The notes beneath the pieces were generated by a model. It made no database searches. It worked only from the letters and a program-made list of their open reading frames with translations, and had not been told where the DNA came from. DNA of 34,867 bases, from contig CAZGMC010000040.1 in assembly GCA_964526565.1 (NCBI GenBank), positions 1-34,867 of the forward strand. The letters run 5' to 3'. Each line of letters begins with the position of its first letter. Positions within the stretch are counted from its first letter, which is position 1. Positions 7,641-16,007 of the stretch are shown piece by piece. Made by a program: the position numbers and the translations under genes. Source of the DNA: CAZGMC01 sp964526565. Lineage in GTDB: Bacteria; Pseudomonadota; Alphaproteobacteria; DSM-16000; Inquilinaceae.

Positions 7641-9581
7641 ATGCTTGCAACCTTGCCGAAGGCACAGCTTCGCGAGGTCCTGGACAGCCTGGGTATCTGT
7701 GCGTTCGCGGTGGATGTTCTGCCGGACGGTGGCTTCCAATACGCCGCTTTCAGCACCCGACTCGAGACATTGATCGGGGCGGACCGGCCGATCGGCGGCG
7801 CAGCGCCGGAAGAGTTCCTGGCGCCGGAGGTGGTGGCAGGCCTGCACGAGAACTACCGGCGCTGCGTCAACGCCCGGATCTGCTCCGAATATGAAGAGGT
7901 CGTGGCCCTGCCCGGCGGGCGGCGCTGGTGGCACACGGTGCTCAGCCCGCTGTTCGGTCCTGACGGCCGCGTCGTGCGGATCATGGGCACGACCACCGAG
8001 ATCAGCCACCGCAGGCACATGGAGCGGGCGCTGCGGCGCAAGACGGCCGACCTGGAGGCCGTGCTTGACGCCGCGCCGGCGGCGATCTGGATCGCCCATG
8101 ATCCCGATTGCCACCGGATCACCGGCAGCCGGGTGGGTTACGAGATCCTGCGGATGCCCTATGGCCAGAACCCGACATTGACGCCCGCCACGGACCCGCC
8201 GCCGACGCATTTCCGCATTCTGAAGGACGGCATCGAACTGCGGCCGGAGGACCTGCCGCTGCAGCGTGCGGCGCGCGGCGAGGAGATCCGCGACTTCGAG
8301 GAGGAGGTGGTATTCGACGACGGCACCTCCCGCTACGTGCTCGGCAATGCCCGCCCGCTCTATACGGCGTCGGGCCGGGTGCGCGGCGCGGTCGGCGCCT
8401 TCGTCGACATTACCGAGCGCAAGCGGGCCGAGACGGGGTTGCGTGCCGCCAAGGAGGAGGCCGAACGCGCCAGCGCCGCCAAGACCCGGTTCCTGGCCGC
8501 CGCCAGCCACGACCTGCGCCAGCCCATGCAGTCCATGCAGATGTACGTGGAGCTGCTGGACCGGGGCCTGACCCGCCCGGAAGACCGCCGCCTTGTGCAC
8601 AAGGTCCAGAATGCCCTGACCACCCAGCGCGAGCTGCTCGACGTCCTGCTCGACATCAGCCGCCTGGATGCCGGCCTGGTGACGCCGCAGCCGGCGGCGG
8701 TGCCGCTGGGGCCGGTGCTGGAGCGGCTGGCCGATGCCTTCGCGCCCCTGGCACAGGCCAAGGGGCTGCGGCTGAAGGCCATGGCGACGCGGCTGGCGGT
8801 GCGGAGCGACGCGACGCTGCTCGACCGCATCCTGCACAACCTCGTCGCCAACGCGATACGCTACACCGGGCAGGGCGGCATTCTGATCGGCTGCCGCTAC
8901 GCCGGCAAGGCGGTGCGCATCCAGGTCTGTGACACCGGCATCGGCATTCCCGCCGAGAAGATCCCCTACATCTTCGAGGAGTTCTATCAGGTCGACAACC
9001 AAGCGCGCGACCGCCGCCGCGGCCTGGGACTGGGCCTGTCCATCGTCCGGCGCCTGGCCGACCTGCTCGGGCACCGGCTCACCGTGCGCTCGGTTCCCGG
9101 GCGCGGATCGGTGTTCGAACTGGCGGTCCCGGCGGCCGTGCCGGCCGAAGCCGCGGCGGCCCCGGCCGAGGCGGCGCCCGCCGAGGCGGCCGGCCAGATC
9201 ATCGTCCTGATCGATGACGAGCCCGACGTGCTGTATGCGCTGACCCTGGTCCTGGAAAGCTGGGGCTACCAGGTGGTGGCGGCGAGCGGTATCGCCGCGG
9301 CGCGGGCGCGGCTGCGCACGCTGGGCGACGTGCCGGCCCTGATCGTCGCCGACCACCGGCTGCGCGGCGCGACCGGGGCCGAGGCGATCACGACGCTGCG
9401 GCGGGAGATCGGCATGACGGTGCCCGGCATCATCCTGACCGGCGACACCTCACCCGACCGGCTCAGGCAGGCGCAGGCGAGCGGCTTCGGCCTGCTGCAC
9501 AAGCCGGTTCACCCGAACGCCCTGCGTGAGGCCGTGGCACGCTCCGTGGCTGCGGAGGTGCCGGCGTCGGAGCCGGGCTAG
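7641..9581 (+). CDS. Hybrid sensor histidine kinase (PAS, HisKA, HATPase, REC)
   Basis: A 646-residue soluble hybrid kinase. Residues about 1-135 and 140-265 look like two PAS-type sensor regions, the second ending in the PAC-like VDITERKRAE. A short coiled coil leads to the phosphorylated histidine H290 in AASHDLRQP. The ATPase domain shows the N box (HNLVANAIRYT), G1 (DTGIGIP), F (EEFYQ) and G2 (GLGLGLSIV). After an alanine/glutamate-rich linker a receiver domain begins near 519 (IDDEPD), with likely acceptor D571 in VADHRL and the conserved lysine in HKPV. No membrane helix is seen, so the signal is cytoplasmic. No response regulator is adjacent, so the output partner is unknown. ATG 7641 is chosen with modest confidence; 7578 is the alternative. 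HDLRQP kinases of this class are often PAS-driven orphans. Confidence 0.93.
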   Translation: MLATLPKAQLREVLDSLGICAFAVDVLPDGGFQYAAFSTRLETLIGADRPIGGAAPEEFLAPEVVAGLHENYRRCVNARICSEYEEVVALPGGRRWWHTVLSPLFGPDGRVVRIMGTTTEISHRRHMERALRRKTADLEAVLDAAPAAIWIAHDPDCHRITGSRVGYEILRMPYGQNPTLTPATDPPPTHFRILKDGIELRPEDLPLQRAARGEEIRDFEEEVVFDDGTSRYVLGNARPLYTASGRVRGAVGAFVDITERKRAETGLRAAKEEAERASAAKTRFLAAASHDLRQPMQSMQMYVELLDRGLTRPEDRRLVHKVQNALTTQRELLDVLLDISRLDAGLVTPQPAAVPLGPVLERLADAFAPLAQAKGLRLKAMATRLAVRSDATLLDRILHNLVANAIRYTGQGGILIGCRYAGKAVRIQVCDTGIGIPAEKIPYIFEEFYQVDNQARDRRRGLGLGLSIVRRLADLLGHRLTVRSVPGRGSVFELAVPAAVPAEAAAAPAEAAPAEAAGQIIVLIDDEPDVLYALTLVLESWGYQVVAASGIAAARARLRTLGDVPALIVADHRLRGATGAEAITTLRREIGMTVPGIILTGDTSPDRLRQAQASGFGLLHKPVHPNALREAVARSVAAEVPASEPG

Positions 9582-9609
9582 GCCTCGGCGGAACGGCGAC
9601 TCCGGAGCG

Positions 9610-10338
9610 CTACAGGAAGCAGCCCAGCATGTCCCGCCAGCGGCGGTAGCTGTGGGCGCGGCCAGTCCAGATGCGGAACAGGTGCCAGATGCCCTTGCGC
9701 CACAGCACGTCGCTGAGGGCCTGGTTGTCGGGCAGGAACGGGTCCTTCTCGCCGATGACGATCTTGATGTCGAGCCGGCGCAGCCTGTCCAGCAGCACCG
9801 GGTCGTCCAGGCTCTGCAGGTAGTGGTTCGGCGTGTTGAAATAGACGTCCTCGTCGTAGTAGCCGTCGAAAAGGTTGCGGAACCCCGGCGGCGACTGGGT
9901 CAGGTCGTAGCGGCCCGACAGCGCCACCACCCGCCCGAACTGGTCCGGGTTGCGGAAGGCGATGTTGACGGCATGGTAGGCGCCCAGGCTGCAGCCGTGC
10001 GAGACCATGAACGGGTTGTCGTTGAGCGAGCGGCTCAGTGGCAGCACCTCGTCGATGATGTAGCGCTCGTAGCGCAGGTGGCGCTCGATCCGGTCGCGCG
10101 GCCGGCACCAGTCGCAGTAGAACGTCTCATGGTCGATCGAATCGACGCAGAACAGCTGCAGCCAGCCCATGCGCACATGGTGACCTATCGAGTCGATGAT
10201 GCCCGTGTTCTCGTAGTCATAGAACCGGCCGACGCGGGGCGGGAACATGAGCACGCGGGCGCCGGCGTGGCCGAACACCAGCAGCTCCATGTCCCGGCCC
10301 AGGCCGTGACAATACCATTTGTAATACTCGCGTTTCAT
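9610..10338 (-). CDS. Putative esterase, alpha/beta-hydrolase fold
   Basis: A 242-residue cytoplasmic hydrolase of the putative esterase (esterase D-like) type. The nucleophile elbow is GCSLG, the likely acid is the aspartate in GEKDPF and the likely base is the histidine in GRAHSYRRW near the C-terminus. The N-terminus MKREYYKWYCHGLGRDMELLVFGH is typical of the family, so the ATG at 10338 is preferred over upstream in-frame starts that would add up to 120 unrelated residues. No signal peptide. It is divergent from an SGNH hydrolase at 10697; two ester hydrolases side by side suggest a shared substrate class, but this is inference. It converges with the hybrid kinase 28 bases away. Confidence 0.85.
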   Translation of the reverse strand: MKREYYKWYCHGLGRDMELLVFGHAGARVLMFPPRVGRFYDYENTGIIDSIGHHVRMGWLQLFCVDSIDHETFYCDWCRPRDRIERHLRYERYIIDEVLPLSRSLNDNPFMVSHGCSLGAYHAVNIAFRNPDQFGRVVALSGRYDLTQSPPGFRNLFDGYYDEDVYFNTPNHYLQSLDDPVLLDRLRRLDIKIVIGEKDPFLPDNQALSDVLWRKGIWHLFRIWTGRAHSYRRWRDMLGCFL

Positions 10339-10696
10339 CCGTGTTGCAGTAATGTGGACGATATCTTTCAGTCCTGTTCTGCCGACATCCGCAGTTCCAT
10401 ACTGGAACGGCGTCAGGATAGCCGCTTTCGACCTGGACATAAAGACAACAGCGGTCTTGTCGTTCGGGCAATGCTGTGCCATTATATGCTTTCTTGCCGT
10501 GTTTGCCGGCCGAACCGATGCAGGTATTGCATTTTCATGAAGAGAGGCCGGGGCGGCTCCTTTCCCGGTTGTTCGCCCCCGGCCGACACGCCCCGATCGC
10601 ACGCGCCGTACGGCCGCCACCCCAGCCGGTTCCGGCCGGTCCACCGGGGACCGGTCCCCGGCGGCCGGTGCCGCACCTCCAGCCGGACTCACTGCC
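10339..10696. other. Divergent intergenic region between two hydrolase genes
   Basis: About 360 bases. On the minus strand a perfect TATAAT (10481-10486) could serve the esterase gene with a leader of roughly 140 bases, but no good -35 stands 16-18 bases upstream of it. The right half (10550-10690) is very GC-rich with short inverted repeats and no clear promoter. I see no gene here. Confidence 0.4.
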
Positions 10697-11371
10697 ATGT
10701 CGGAACCGTTTGAGGACGAAATCCGCGCCCTGGAGCACCGGCCGTTGAGCCGGTGCCAGAGGCGTAATCTGGTACTGTTCTACGGCAGCTCGTCGTTCAC
10801 GCTGTGGGCCGGGCTCGAATCGGCCTTTCCCGCCTACAACACGCTCAACCGCGGCTTCGGCGGCTCGACGCTGGCCGACTGCCTGGACCGGTTCGACCGC
10901 CTGGTGGTGCCGCTGGCGCCGCGGGCGATCGTGCTCTACGCGGGCGACAACGACCTGGACAACGGCGATTCGCCGGAGCGCCTGCTGGGCCGTCTCGAGG
11001 AGTTCATTGCCCGCAAGCGGCGTGCCCTGGGGGCGGTGCCGATGGCCTACGTGTCGATCAAGCCGAGCCCGGCCCGCTTCCACATCATGTACAAGATCAG
11101 CTACGCCAACCACATCATCGAGAGGTTCCTCGACGGCCAGGACGACGTGCAGTACGTCGACATCTTCCGTCGCATGGCGGCCCGCGGCCTGCGGCCGTTC
11201 CTGCAGTACTATTCGGAAGACCCGCTGCACATGAACCGGGACGGCTACCGCATGTGGTCGGCCGCCCTGACCGACTACCTCGACTCGCTCGATCGGCGCA
11301 TCGGCAACCTGAAGCGCAAGACGCCCCGCCGCATCGGCCTCGGCGCCCGCCCGCCGCGCCCGTCGCCCTGA
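10697..11371 (+). CDS. SGNH/GDSL-family hydrolase
   Basis: A 224-residue esterase/lipase-like hydrolase. The four SGNH blocks are visible: serine in FYGSSSF, glycine in NRGFGGSTLAD, asparagine in YAGDND and the Asp-His pair in DPLHMNRDGY. This pattern resembles the family often annotated as GDSL-like lysophospholipase/acetylesterase. There is no signal peptide or membrane segment, so it acts in the cytoplasm or is exported by an unseen route. The C-terminus ends in a basic, proline-rich tail. It starts at the ATG at 10697, and no better downstream start precedes block I. It is divergent from the esterase at 9610-10338. The natural substrate cannot be inferred. Confidence 0.88.
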   Translation: MSEPFEDEIRALEHRPLSRCQRRNLVLFYGSSSFTLWAGLESAFPAYNTLNRGFGGSTLADCLDRFDRLVVPLAPRAIVLYAGDNDLDNGDSPERLLGRLEEFIARKRRALGAVPMAYVSIKPSPARFHIMYKISYANHIIERFLDGQDDVQYVDIFRRMAARGLRPFLQYYSEDPLHMNRDGYRMWSAALTDYLDSLDRRIGNLKRKTPRRIGLGARPPRPSP

Positions 11372-11478
11372 CCGGCGCCGGCTGCGGGACCGGCCACCTG
11401 CCGCCCGTGCGGCACCACTGGATCGCCACGCTTTGCTCGCGAGACGGCCGTTCTGGCGGATGTATTTCGCAGGATAAG

Positions 11479-11578
11479 GAAGATCATTTCAGATACCGAA
11501 GCGGTCGACTCGTGCCATGCATGTCCGCTTTGGCGCCAGCCGTTGCCGTCGTTCGGTCATGAGGAGGAGGCGCTGGTA
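11479..11578 (+). repeat. Dispersed 100-bp repeat, copy B
   Basis: It matches 9-108 with 14 substitutions and no gaps in the same orientation. Most differences keep the frame open in the translated phase, which hints at a once-coding origin. Homology ends sharply on the right at the start of an AT-rich stretch. Confidence 0.8.
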
Positions 11579-11627
11579 AAAATACAATTTTTGTATGGTC
11601 TATAAGATAATTCCATCAGGAACAGAC

Positions 11628-11655
11628 TTGCATTTCGGGCGTTGTACAGCATAAT
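11628..11655 (+). promoter_or_regulatory. Candidate promoter of the sulfur assimilation cluster
   Basis: TTGCAT (11628-11633) and CATAAT (11650-11655) are separated by 16 bases and lie 47 bases before the cysI ATG. The AT-rich stretch just upstream (11585-11620) would be the expected place for a LysR-type sulfur activator, but no specific site is recognised. Confidence 0.45.
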
Positions 11656-11702
11656 GTGTGATAAAGCCTGTATTTACACGATGCACCCGTGGATTGGTCA
11701 CC

Positions 11703-13472
11703 ATGCCCGACACGCCGCTGCCCGCCGACAAGGTCGCCAAGCTGTCTCACGCCGAGCAGGTCAAGCGCGACAGCCGCGCCCTGCGCGGCACCATCGCCGA
11801 GACGCTGGCCGATGCCGGCACCATCAAGTTCGTCGAGGACGACACCACCGTCCTCAAGCACCACGGCATCTATCAGCAGTTCGACCGCGACACGGCCACG
11901 GCCCGGAAGAAGCAGAAACTGGAGAAGGAGTTCCAGTTCATGGTCCGGCTGCGCATTCCCGCCGGGCGGCTGACGCCGGACCAGTACCTGGCGCTGGATG
12001 ACTTCGCCGGGCGCATGGCCAACGGCACCCTGCGCGTCACCACGCGCCAGACCTTCCAGTTCCACGGCGTGCTGAAGGGCGGGCTGCACCCGCTGATCCA
12101 CGAGGTCAACGGCATCCTGCTGACCACGATCGCCGCCTGCGGCGACGTGGTGCGCAACGTCACCGCCACGCCGGCGCCGGTCAAGGACGTGGTCCATGCC
12201 ACGCTCGACCAGGTCGCCAACCAGATCTCGCGCCACTTCACGCCGCGCAACACCGGCTACCACGAGATCTGGGTGGACGGTGAGCAGATCGAGACAGGGC
12301 AGGAGCCGGCGGCGGAGGACCCGATCTACGGCCGCACCTATCTGCCGCGGAAGTTCAAGATCGGCCTGGCCACGCCGGACGACAATTCGGTGGACGTGCT
12401 GACCAATGACGTCGGCATCGTCGCCCTGTTCGACGACCAGGTGCTGCTGGGCTACAACGTCTGCGTCGGCGGCGGCCTGGGCATGACCCACAACAAGCCG
12501 AACACCTATCCGCGGCTGGCCTCGCCGCTGCTGTTCGTCGAGCCGGAGGGCCTGATCGGCGCGCTGGAGGCAGTCGTCAAGCTGCAGCGCGACCACGGCA
12601 ACCGCTCCGACCGGCGCCGTGCCCGCCTGAAGTACGTGGTCGACGAGCGCGGCCTCGACTGGGTCCGCCGCACCACCGAAGAATACGCGGGCCGCACCTA
12701 TCAGGACCCGCGGCCGATGCCGCCGTTCCGCATCGTCGACCACATGGGCTGGCACCCGCAGGGCGATGGCCGCTGGTACCTGGGCCTGCCGGTCGCCTCC
12801 GGGCGCATCGCCGACCGCATCGCCGACCGCATCGCCGACCGCATCGCCGACCGCGGCGAGGAGCGGCTGCGCACGGCGCTGCGCCACGTCGTCGCCTTCT
12901 ACCGGCCGAACGTGATCCTGTGCCCGTCGCAGGACGTGATCCTGTACGACATCGCCGACGGCGACCGCCAGGCGATCGAGCGCGACCTGCGCGAGCACGG
13001 CGTCCAGTTCGCCGGCGACCTGCTGCCGTTCGACCGCTGGGCGCTGGCCTGCCCGGCGCTGCCGACCTGCGGCCTGGCCTTGACCGAGGCGGAGCGGGTC
13101 CGCCAGCCGCTGGTCGACGGCATCCTGGAGCGGCTCAAGGCGCACGGGCTGGAGCACGAGCGGATCAGCTTCCGCATCACCGGCTGCCCGAACGGCTGCG
13201 CCCGGCCCTATGCCGGCGACATCGGCCTGGTCGGCCGCCAGCCGGGGCATTTCGCGGTCTATGTCGGCGGCGACTTCGAGGGCACGCGGCTCAGCTTCCG
13301 CCTGCTCGACAAGGTCACCGAGGGCGACGTGCCGGCGGTGCTTGACCCGCTGTTCGCCGCGTTCGCGCGTGAGCGCCAGGGGTTCGAGGGCTTCGGCGAC
13401 TTCTGCTCGCGCCTCGGCGGCGAACGCCTCGGCCAGATCATCAGCGAGACCATGCCGTCGGTCAGCATCTGA
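11703..13472 (+). CDS. cysI: Assimilatory sulfite reductase hemoprotein subunit
   Basis: This 589-residue enzyme reduces sulfite to sulfide with six electrons using siroheme and a [4Fe-4S] cluster. The cluster ligands are C450 and C456 (ACPALPTC) and C495 and C499 (TGCPNGC), in the CX5C...CX3C pattern of the family. The substrate-side motifs TLRVTTRQTFQFHG and GYNVCVGGGLGMTHN are present. The size and the NNGTLR/TTRQT region fit CysI more than a nitrite reductase. ATG 11703 gives the usual N-terminus. An in-frame array of four 12-bp units (12804-12851) inserts repeated Ile-Ala-Asp-Arg. It leads a cluster with cysH and cobA, which supplies siroheme precursor. No cysJ flavoprotein gene is present, so the electron donor is open. 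Confidence 0.95.
   Translation: MPDTPLPADKVAKLSHAEQVKRDSRALRGTIAETLADAGTIKFVEDDTTVLKHHGIYQQFDRDTATARKKQKLEKEFQFMVRLRIPAGRLTPDQYLALDDFAGRMANGTLRVTTRQTFQFHGVLKGGLHPLIHEVNGILLTTIAACGDVVRNVTATPAPVKDVVHATLDQVANQISRHFTPRNTGYHEIWVDGEQIETGQEPAAEDPIYGRTYLPRKFKIGLATPDDNSVDVLTNDVGIVALFDDQVLLGYNVCVGGGLGMTHNKPNTYPRLASPLLFVEPEGLIGALEAVVKLQRDHGNRSDRRRARLKYVVDERGLDWVRRTTEEYAGRTYQDPRPMPPFRIVDHMGWHPQGDGRWYLGLPVASGRIADRIADRIADRIADRGEERLRTALRHVVAFYRPNVILCPSQDVILYDIADGDRQAIERDLREHGVQFAGDLLPFDRWALACPALPTCGLALTEAERVRQPLVDGILERLKAHGLEHERISFRITGCPNGCARPYAGDIGLVGRQPGHFAVYVGGDFEGTRLSFRLLDKVTEGDVPAVLDPLFAAFARERQGFEGFGDFCSRLGGERLGQIISETMPSVSI
12804..12851 (+). repeat. In-frame 12-bp tandem repeat within cysI
   Basis: Four exact copies of CGCATCGCCGAC encode repeated Arg-Ile-Ala-Asp at about residues 368-383. 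Relatives have about one such unit here (SGRI then Asp), so three units look like an expansion in a surface loop. Confidence 0.95.
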
Positions 13473-13523
13473 CGGTGCCGGCGGGCGCCGCGGCCGGTCC
13501 GACGGACACGAACAAGAACAGGG

Positions 13524-14264
13524 ATGCCTGCGATGAGGGCAACCGTCTTTGCCTATGACCCCGCCGAGCCGGTGGAGGCGCGCGTCGACCGCCTGCGCGC
13601 CGCGCTCGGCCACCTGGACGACATCGATCTGCTGCGCGCGCTGGTCCACGGCAAGTTTGCCGGGCGGATCGCGCTGGTGTCGTCGTTCGGCGCCGAAAGC
13701 GCCGTGCTGCTCGACCTGGTGGCGCGAGTCGACCCGGCCACGCCGGTGATCTTCCTGGATACCCTGAAGCTGTTCCCGGAGACCCTGGCCTTCCGTGACA
13801 CCCTGACGGCGCGCCTCGGCCTGACCGACGTGCGCTCTGCGCAGCCCGACCCGCGCGACGTGGACCGGCACGACCCGGACGGGTCGCTGTGGTCCTACCA
13901 GCCCGACCTGTGCTGCCACATCCGCAAGACCGAGCCGCTCGACCTGGCACTCCAGGGCTTCGACTCCTGGATCACCGGGCGCAAGCGCTTCCAGGGCGGC
14001 CGGCGCGGCACGCTGGAGACCATCGAGCTCGACACCGGCTCGGGCCGGATCAAGATCAACCCACTGGCCCGCTGGGGCGCCGACGACATCCGCCGCTATG
14101 TGGCCGAACGCGACCTGCCGGCCCATCCGCTGACGGCGCAGGGTTATGCCTCGATCGGCTGCATGCCGTGCACCCGCCCGGTCAAGCCGGGCGAGGATCC
14201 GCGCGCCGGGCGCTGGTCGTGGCTGGACAAGACCGAGTGCGGCATCCACGGCGAGGGGATCTGA
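13524..14264 (+). CDS. cysH: Phosphoadenylyl/adenylyl-sulfate reductase
   Basis: A 246-residue enzyme that reduces activated sulfate (APS or PAPS) to sulfite using thioredoxin. The PP-loop-type SSFGAES motif binds the phosphosulfate. A cysteine pair C130-C131 (LCCHIRK) and CMPC (C213, C216) form the [4Fe-4S] ligands typical of APS-type reductases, and the catalytic cysteine is in ECGIH at the C-terminus. The cluster cysteines favour APS as substrate. Two in-frame ATGs (13524 and 13533) are possible. It lies 51 bases after cysI and four bases before cobA, so the three are one operon. No cysN/cysD or cysC genes lie in the window. Confidence 0.95.
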   Translation: MPAMRATVFAYDPAEPVEARVDRLRAALGHLDDIDLLRALVHGKFAGRIALVSSFGAESAVLLDLVARVDPATPVIFLDTLKLFPETLAFRDTLTARLGLTDVRSAQPDPRDVDRHDPDGSLWSYQPDLCCHIRKTEPLDLALQGFDSWITGRKRFQGGRRGTLETIELDTGSGRIKINPLARWGADDIRRYVAERDLPAHPLTAQGYASIGCMPCTRPVKPGEDPRAGRWSWLDKTECGIHGEGI

Positions 14265-14268
14265 CGCC

Positions 14269-15255
14269 ATGGACGGTGTGTTCGATCCGACCCTGGCGGG
14301 TGTGCCGGCGCCGCCCGCCCTGCCGGCGTTCCAGCCCGGCACGGTCTGGCTGGTCGGGGCCGGGCCGGGCGATCCGGGGCTGCTGACGCTGCTCGCCGCG
14401 CGGGCGCTGGCCCAGGCCGACGTGATCCTGCACGACGCCCTGGTCGGCGACGGCGTGCTGGCGCTGGCCCGCCCTGGCGCGGTCGTGGAGGACGCCGGCA
14501 AGCGGGCCGGGCTGCCCTCGTGCAGGCAGACCGACATCTGCGAGCGGCTGGTGGCGGCGGCCCGCGCCGGGCACCGGGTGCTGCGGCTCAAGGGCGGCGA
14601 CCCGTACGTGTTCGGCCGCGGCGGCGAGGAGGCCGCGGCGCTGGCCACCGCCGGCGTGCCGTTCCGCGTGGTGCCGGGGGTGACGGCCGGGATCGGCGGC
14701 CTGGCCTGTGCCGGCATCCCGGCGACCCACCGCGCCGCCGGCAGCGCCGTCGCCTTCGTCACCGGCCACGGCCGCAACGGCGACCTGCCCGACAATCTCG
14801 ACTGGGAGGCGCTGACCCGCGGCGCGCCGGTGCTGGTCGTCTACATGGGCCTGCGCATCCTGGGCCGGCTGGCCGAGCGGCTCATGGCGGCGGGTCGCGC
14901 GCCGGCGACGCCGGTGGCGATCGTCTCCGACGCCTCGCTGGACCGCCAGACGGTGATCGTCACCGACCTGGCCCGCTGCGCCGATGAGGCGGAGCGGCTG
15001 AACGCCCGCGCCCCGGCGATCGTCGCCATCGGCGAGGTGGTGCGCCTGCACGACCGCGTCGCCGACTGGCAGCAGACCGGCGCCGACAGCCGCCCCGTCG
15101 CCGCCACCCGGGCCGCCACCCGGGCCGCCACCCGGGCCGCCGACCGGGCCGCCACCCGGGCCGCCGACCGGGCCCTGGCGGCGCTGGCCGCCGACCGGAC
15201 CGCCGACCGGGCCGCCGACCGGGCCCTGGCGGCGCTGGCCGCGGCGGCCGGGTGA
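14269..15255 (+). CDS. cobA: Uroporphyrinogen-III C-methyltransferase with repetitive C-terminal tail
   Basis: A 328-residue SAM-dependent enzyme that methylates uroporphyrinogen III to precorrin-2, the siroheme precursor used by CysI. Family motifs include GAGPGDPGLLTLLAARAL near the N-terminus, RLKGGDPYVFGRGGEE, VPGVTAGIGG and the C-terminal VVAIGEVV-like strand (IVAIGEVVRLHD). Only the methyltransferase half of CysG is present; the dehydrogenase/chelatase must be elsewhere. ATG 14269 follows the cysH stop by four bases. After residue 270 the protein becomes a low-complexity tail of Ala-Thr-Arg-Ala and Ala-Asp-Arg-Ala units encoded by a 12-bp repeat, about 50 residues beyond the normal end. 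Confidence 0.93.
   Translation: MDGVFDPTLAGVPAPPALPAFQPGTVWLVGAGPGDPGLLTLLAARALAQADVILHDALVGDGVLALARPGAVVEDAGKRAGLPSCRQTDICERLVAAARAGHRVLRLKGGDPYVFGRGGEEAAALATAGVPFRVVPGVTAGIGGLACAGIPATHRAAGSAVAFVTGHGRNGDLPDNLDWEALTRGAPVLVVYMGLRILGRLAERLMAAGRAPATPVAIVSDASLDRQTVIVTDLARCADEAERLNARAPAIVAIGEVVRLHDRVADWQQTGADSRPVAATRAATRAATRAADRAATRAADRALAALAADRTADRAADRALAALAAAAG
15103..15240 (+). repeat. Degenerate 12-bp tandem repeat in the cobA 3' end
   Basis: Units of GCCACCCGGGCC alternate with GCCGACCGGGCC, and a longer block ending in CTGGCGGCGCTG occurs twice. All units are 12 bases and keep the reading frame. Confidence 0.92.
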
Positions 15256-15404
15256 GGCGGCCGGTCATGGCGGCGTCCGCGCAGGTCATGCGCACGCCTG
15301 CATGCGGCGACGGGGCAATGGAAATGCCGCCCGCGAGACCGCATCTTACGGGTAGCGCAACCGGGTTCTCCGCAGTCCGCAGCGCCTTCCACGGAGCCGA
15401 GCCC

Positions 15405-16007
15405 ATGGCCGATGCCGTCATTCAGCGCCTGACCGTCGACGAGTTCTTCGACTGGTGCCCGAAGAACGACGACACGCACTGGGAGCTCATTGACGGCTGC
15501 CCCATGGCCATGGCACCGACGAGCCGGGCGCACATGCGCCTGCTGTCAAAGGTCGTTCGCCACATTGATGAGGCGTTGGACGACAAGGCGCCCTGCGCCA
15601 CCGAAACGGGCGCGGGAATTGTGCCGCCGAACCGCGCGGATACCTACTATGGGGCCGATCTTGCTGTCACCTGCCGGTCAACAGAAATCGGTGAGCGCGG
15701 TATTACGCCGGATCCGATCCTGATCGTGGAAGTCCTTTCCCCCAGTACGGAAAGAACGGATCGTCGCGGAAAACTGCCGGATTACTGCGCGATCCCCAGC
15801 GTCCGCGAGATCGTCTTCGTTGATCAGGCCAGCCTGTATTGCGAGGTCTATCGTCCTCTCGGCGAAGATGGGTGGAAGATCGAGCACCTGCGTGGTGCAG
15901 ACGGCCGGCTCCGCCTCGACTCCGTCGGCCTCGACATTGCTTTGGGAGTTCTCTATGCGAACGTACCGGTCGAGCCGGACCCAGTCGATGAGCGCCCCGA
16001 CGCCTGA
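15405..16007 (+). CDS. Uma2-family (DUF820) putative restriction-like nuclease
   Basis: A 200-residue protein of the Uma2 family, which has a PD-(D/E)XK nuclease-like fold. Supporting features are LTVDEFFDW near the start, HWELIDG, the aspartate in YYGADLAVT and the core VEVLSPSTERTDRRGK with the catalytic-type glutamate and lysine. The ATG at 15405 is chosen because ACGGAG precedes it and the family fold starts here. The family is common in cyanobacteria and sporadic in proteobacteria; its role is unknown. Its GC content is lower than the cys genes around it, which suggests transfer into the cluster. Its 3' end overlaps the possible start of the following oxidoreductase by 20 bases. Confidence 0.88.
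   Translation: MADAVIQRLTVDEFFDWCPKNDDTHWELIDGCPMAMAPTSRAHMRLLSKVVRHIDEALDDKAPCATETGAGIVPPNRADTYYGADLAVTCRSTEIGERGITPDPILIVEVLSPSTERTDRRGKLPDYCAIPSVREIVFVDQASLYCEVYRPLGEDGWKIEHLRGADGRLRLDSVGLDIALGVLYANVPVEPDPVDERPDA

Larger units (their letters stand above)
11372..11702. other. Intergenic region upstream of cysI
   Basis: This 330-base region holds the second copy of the 100-bp dispersed repeat (11479-11578), then an AT-rich stretch (11577-11680) with the probable cysI promoter. The plus-strand frame through the repeat stays open from before the repeat to a TAA near 11602 and may be a decayed gene end, but no start is evident. Confidence 0.5.

Noticed and set aside
10481..10509. Full sigma-70 promoter for the esterase
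   Set aside because: The TATAAT is perfect but no acceptable -35 is at the right distance, so it is mentioned only within the intergenic entry.
11616..14795. Long minus-strand open frame opposite cysI-cysH-cobA
   Set aside because: Antisense shadow of three well-supported genes; no motifs or ribosome site.
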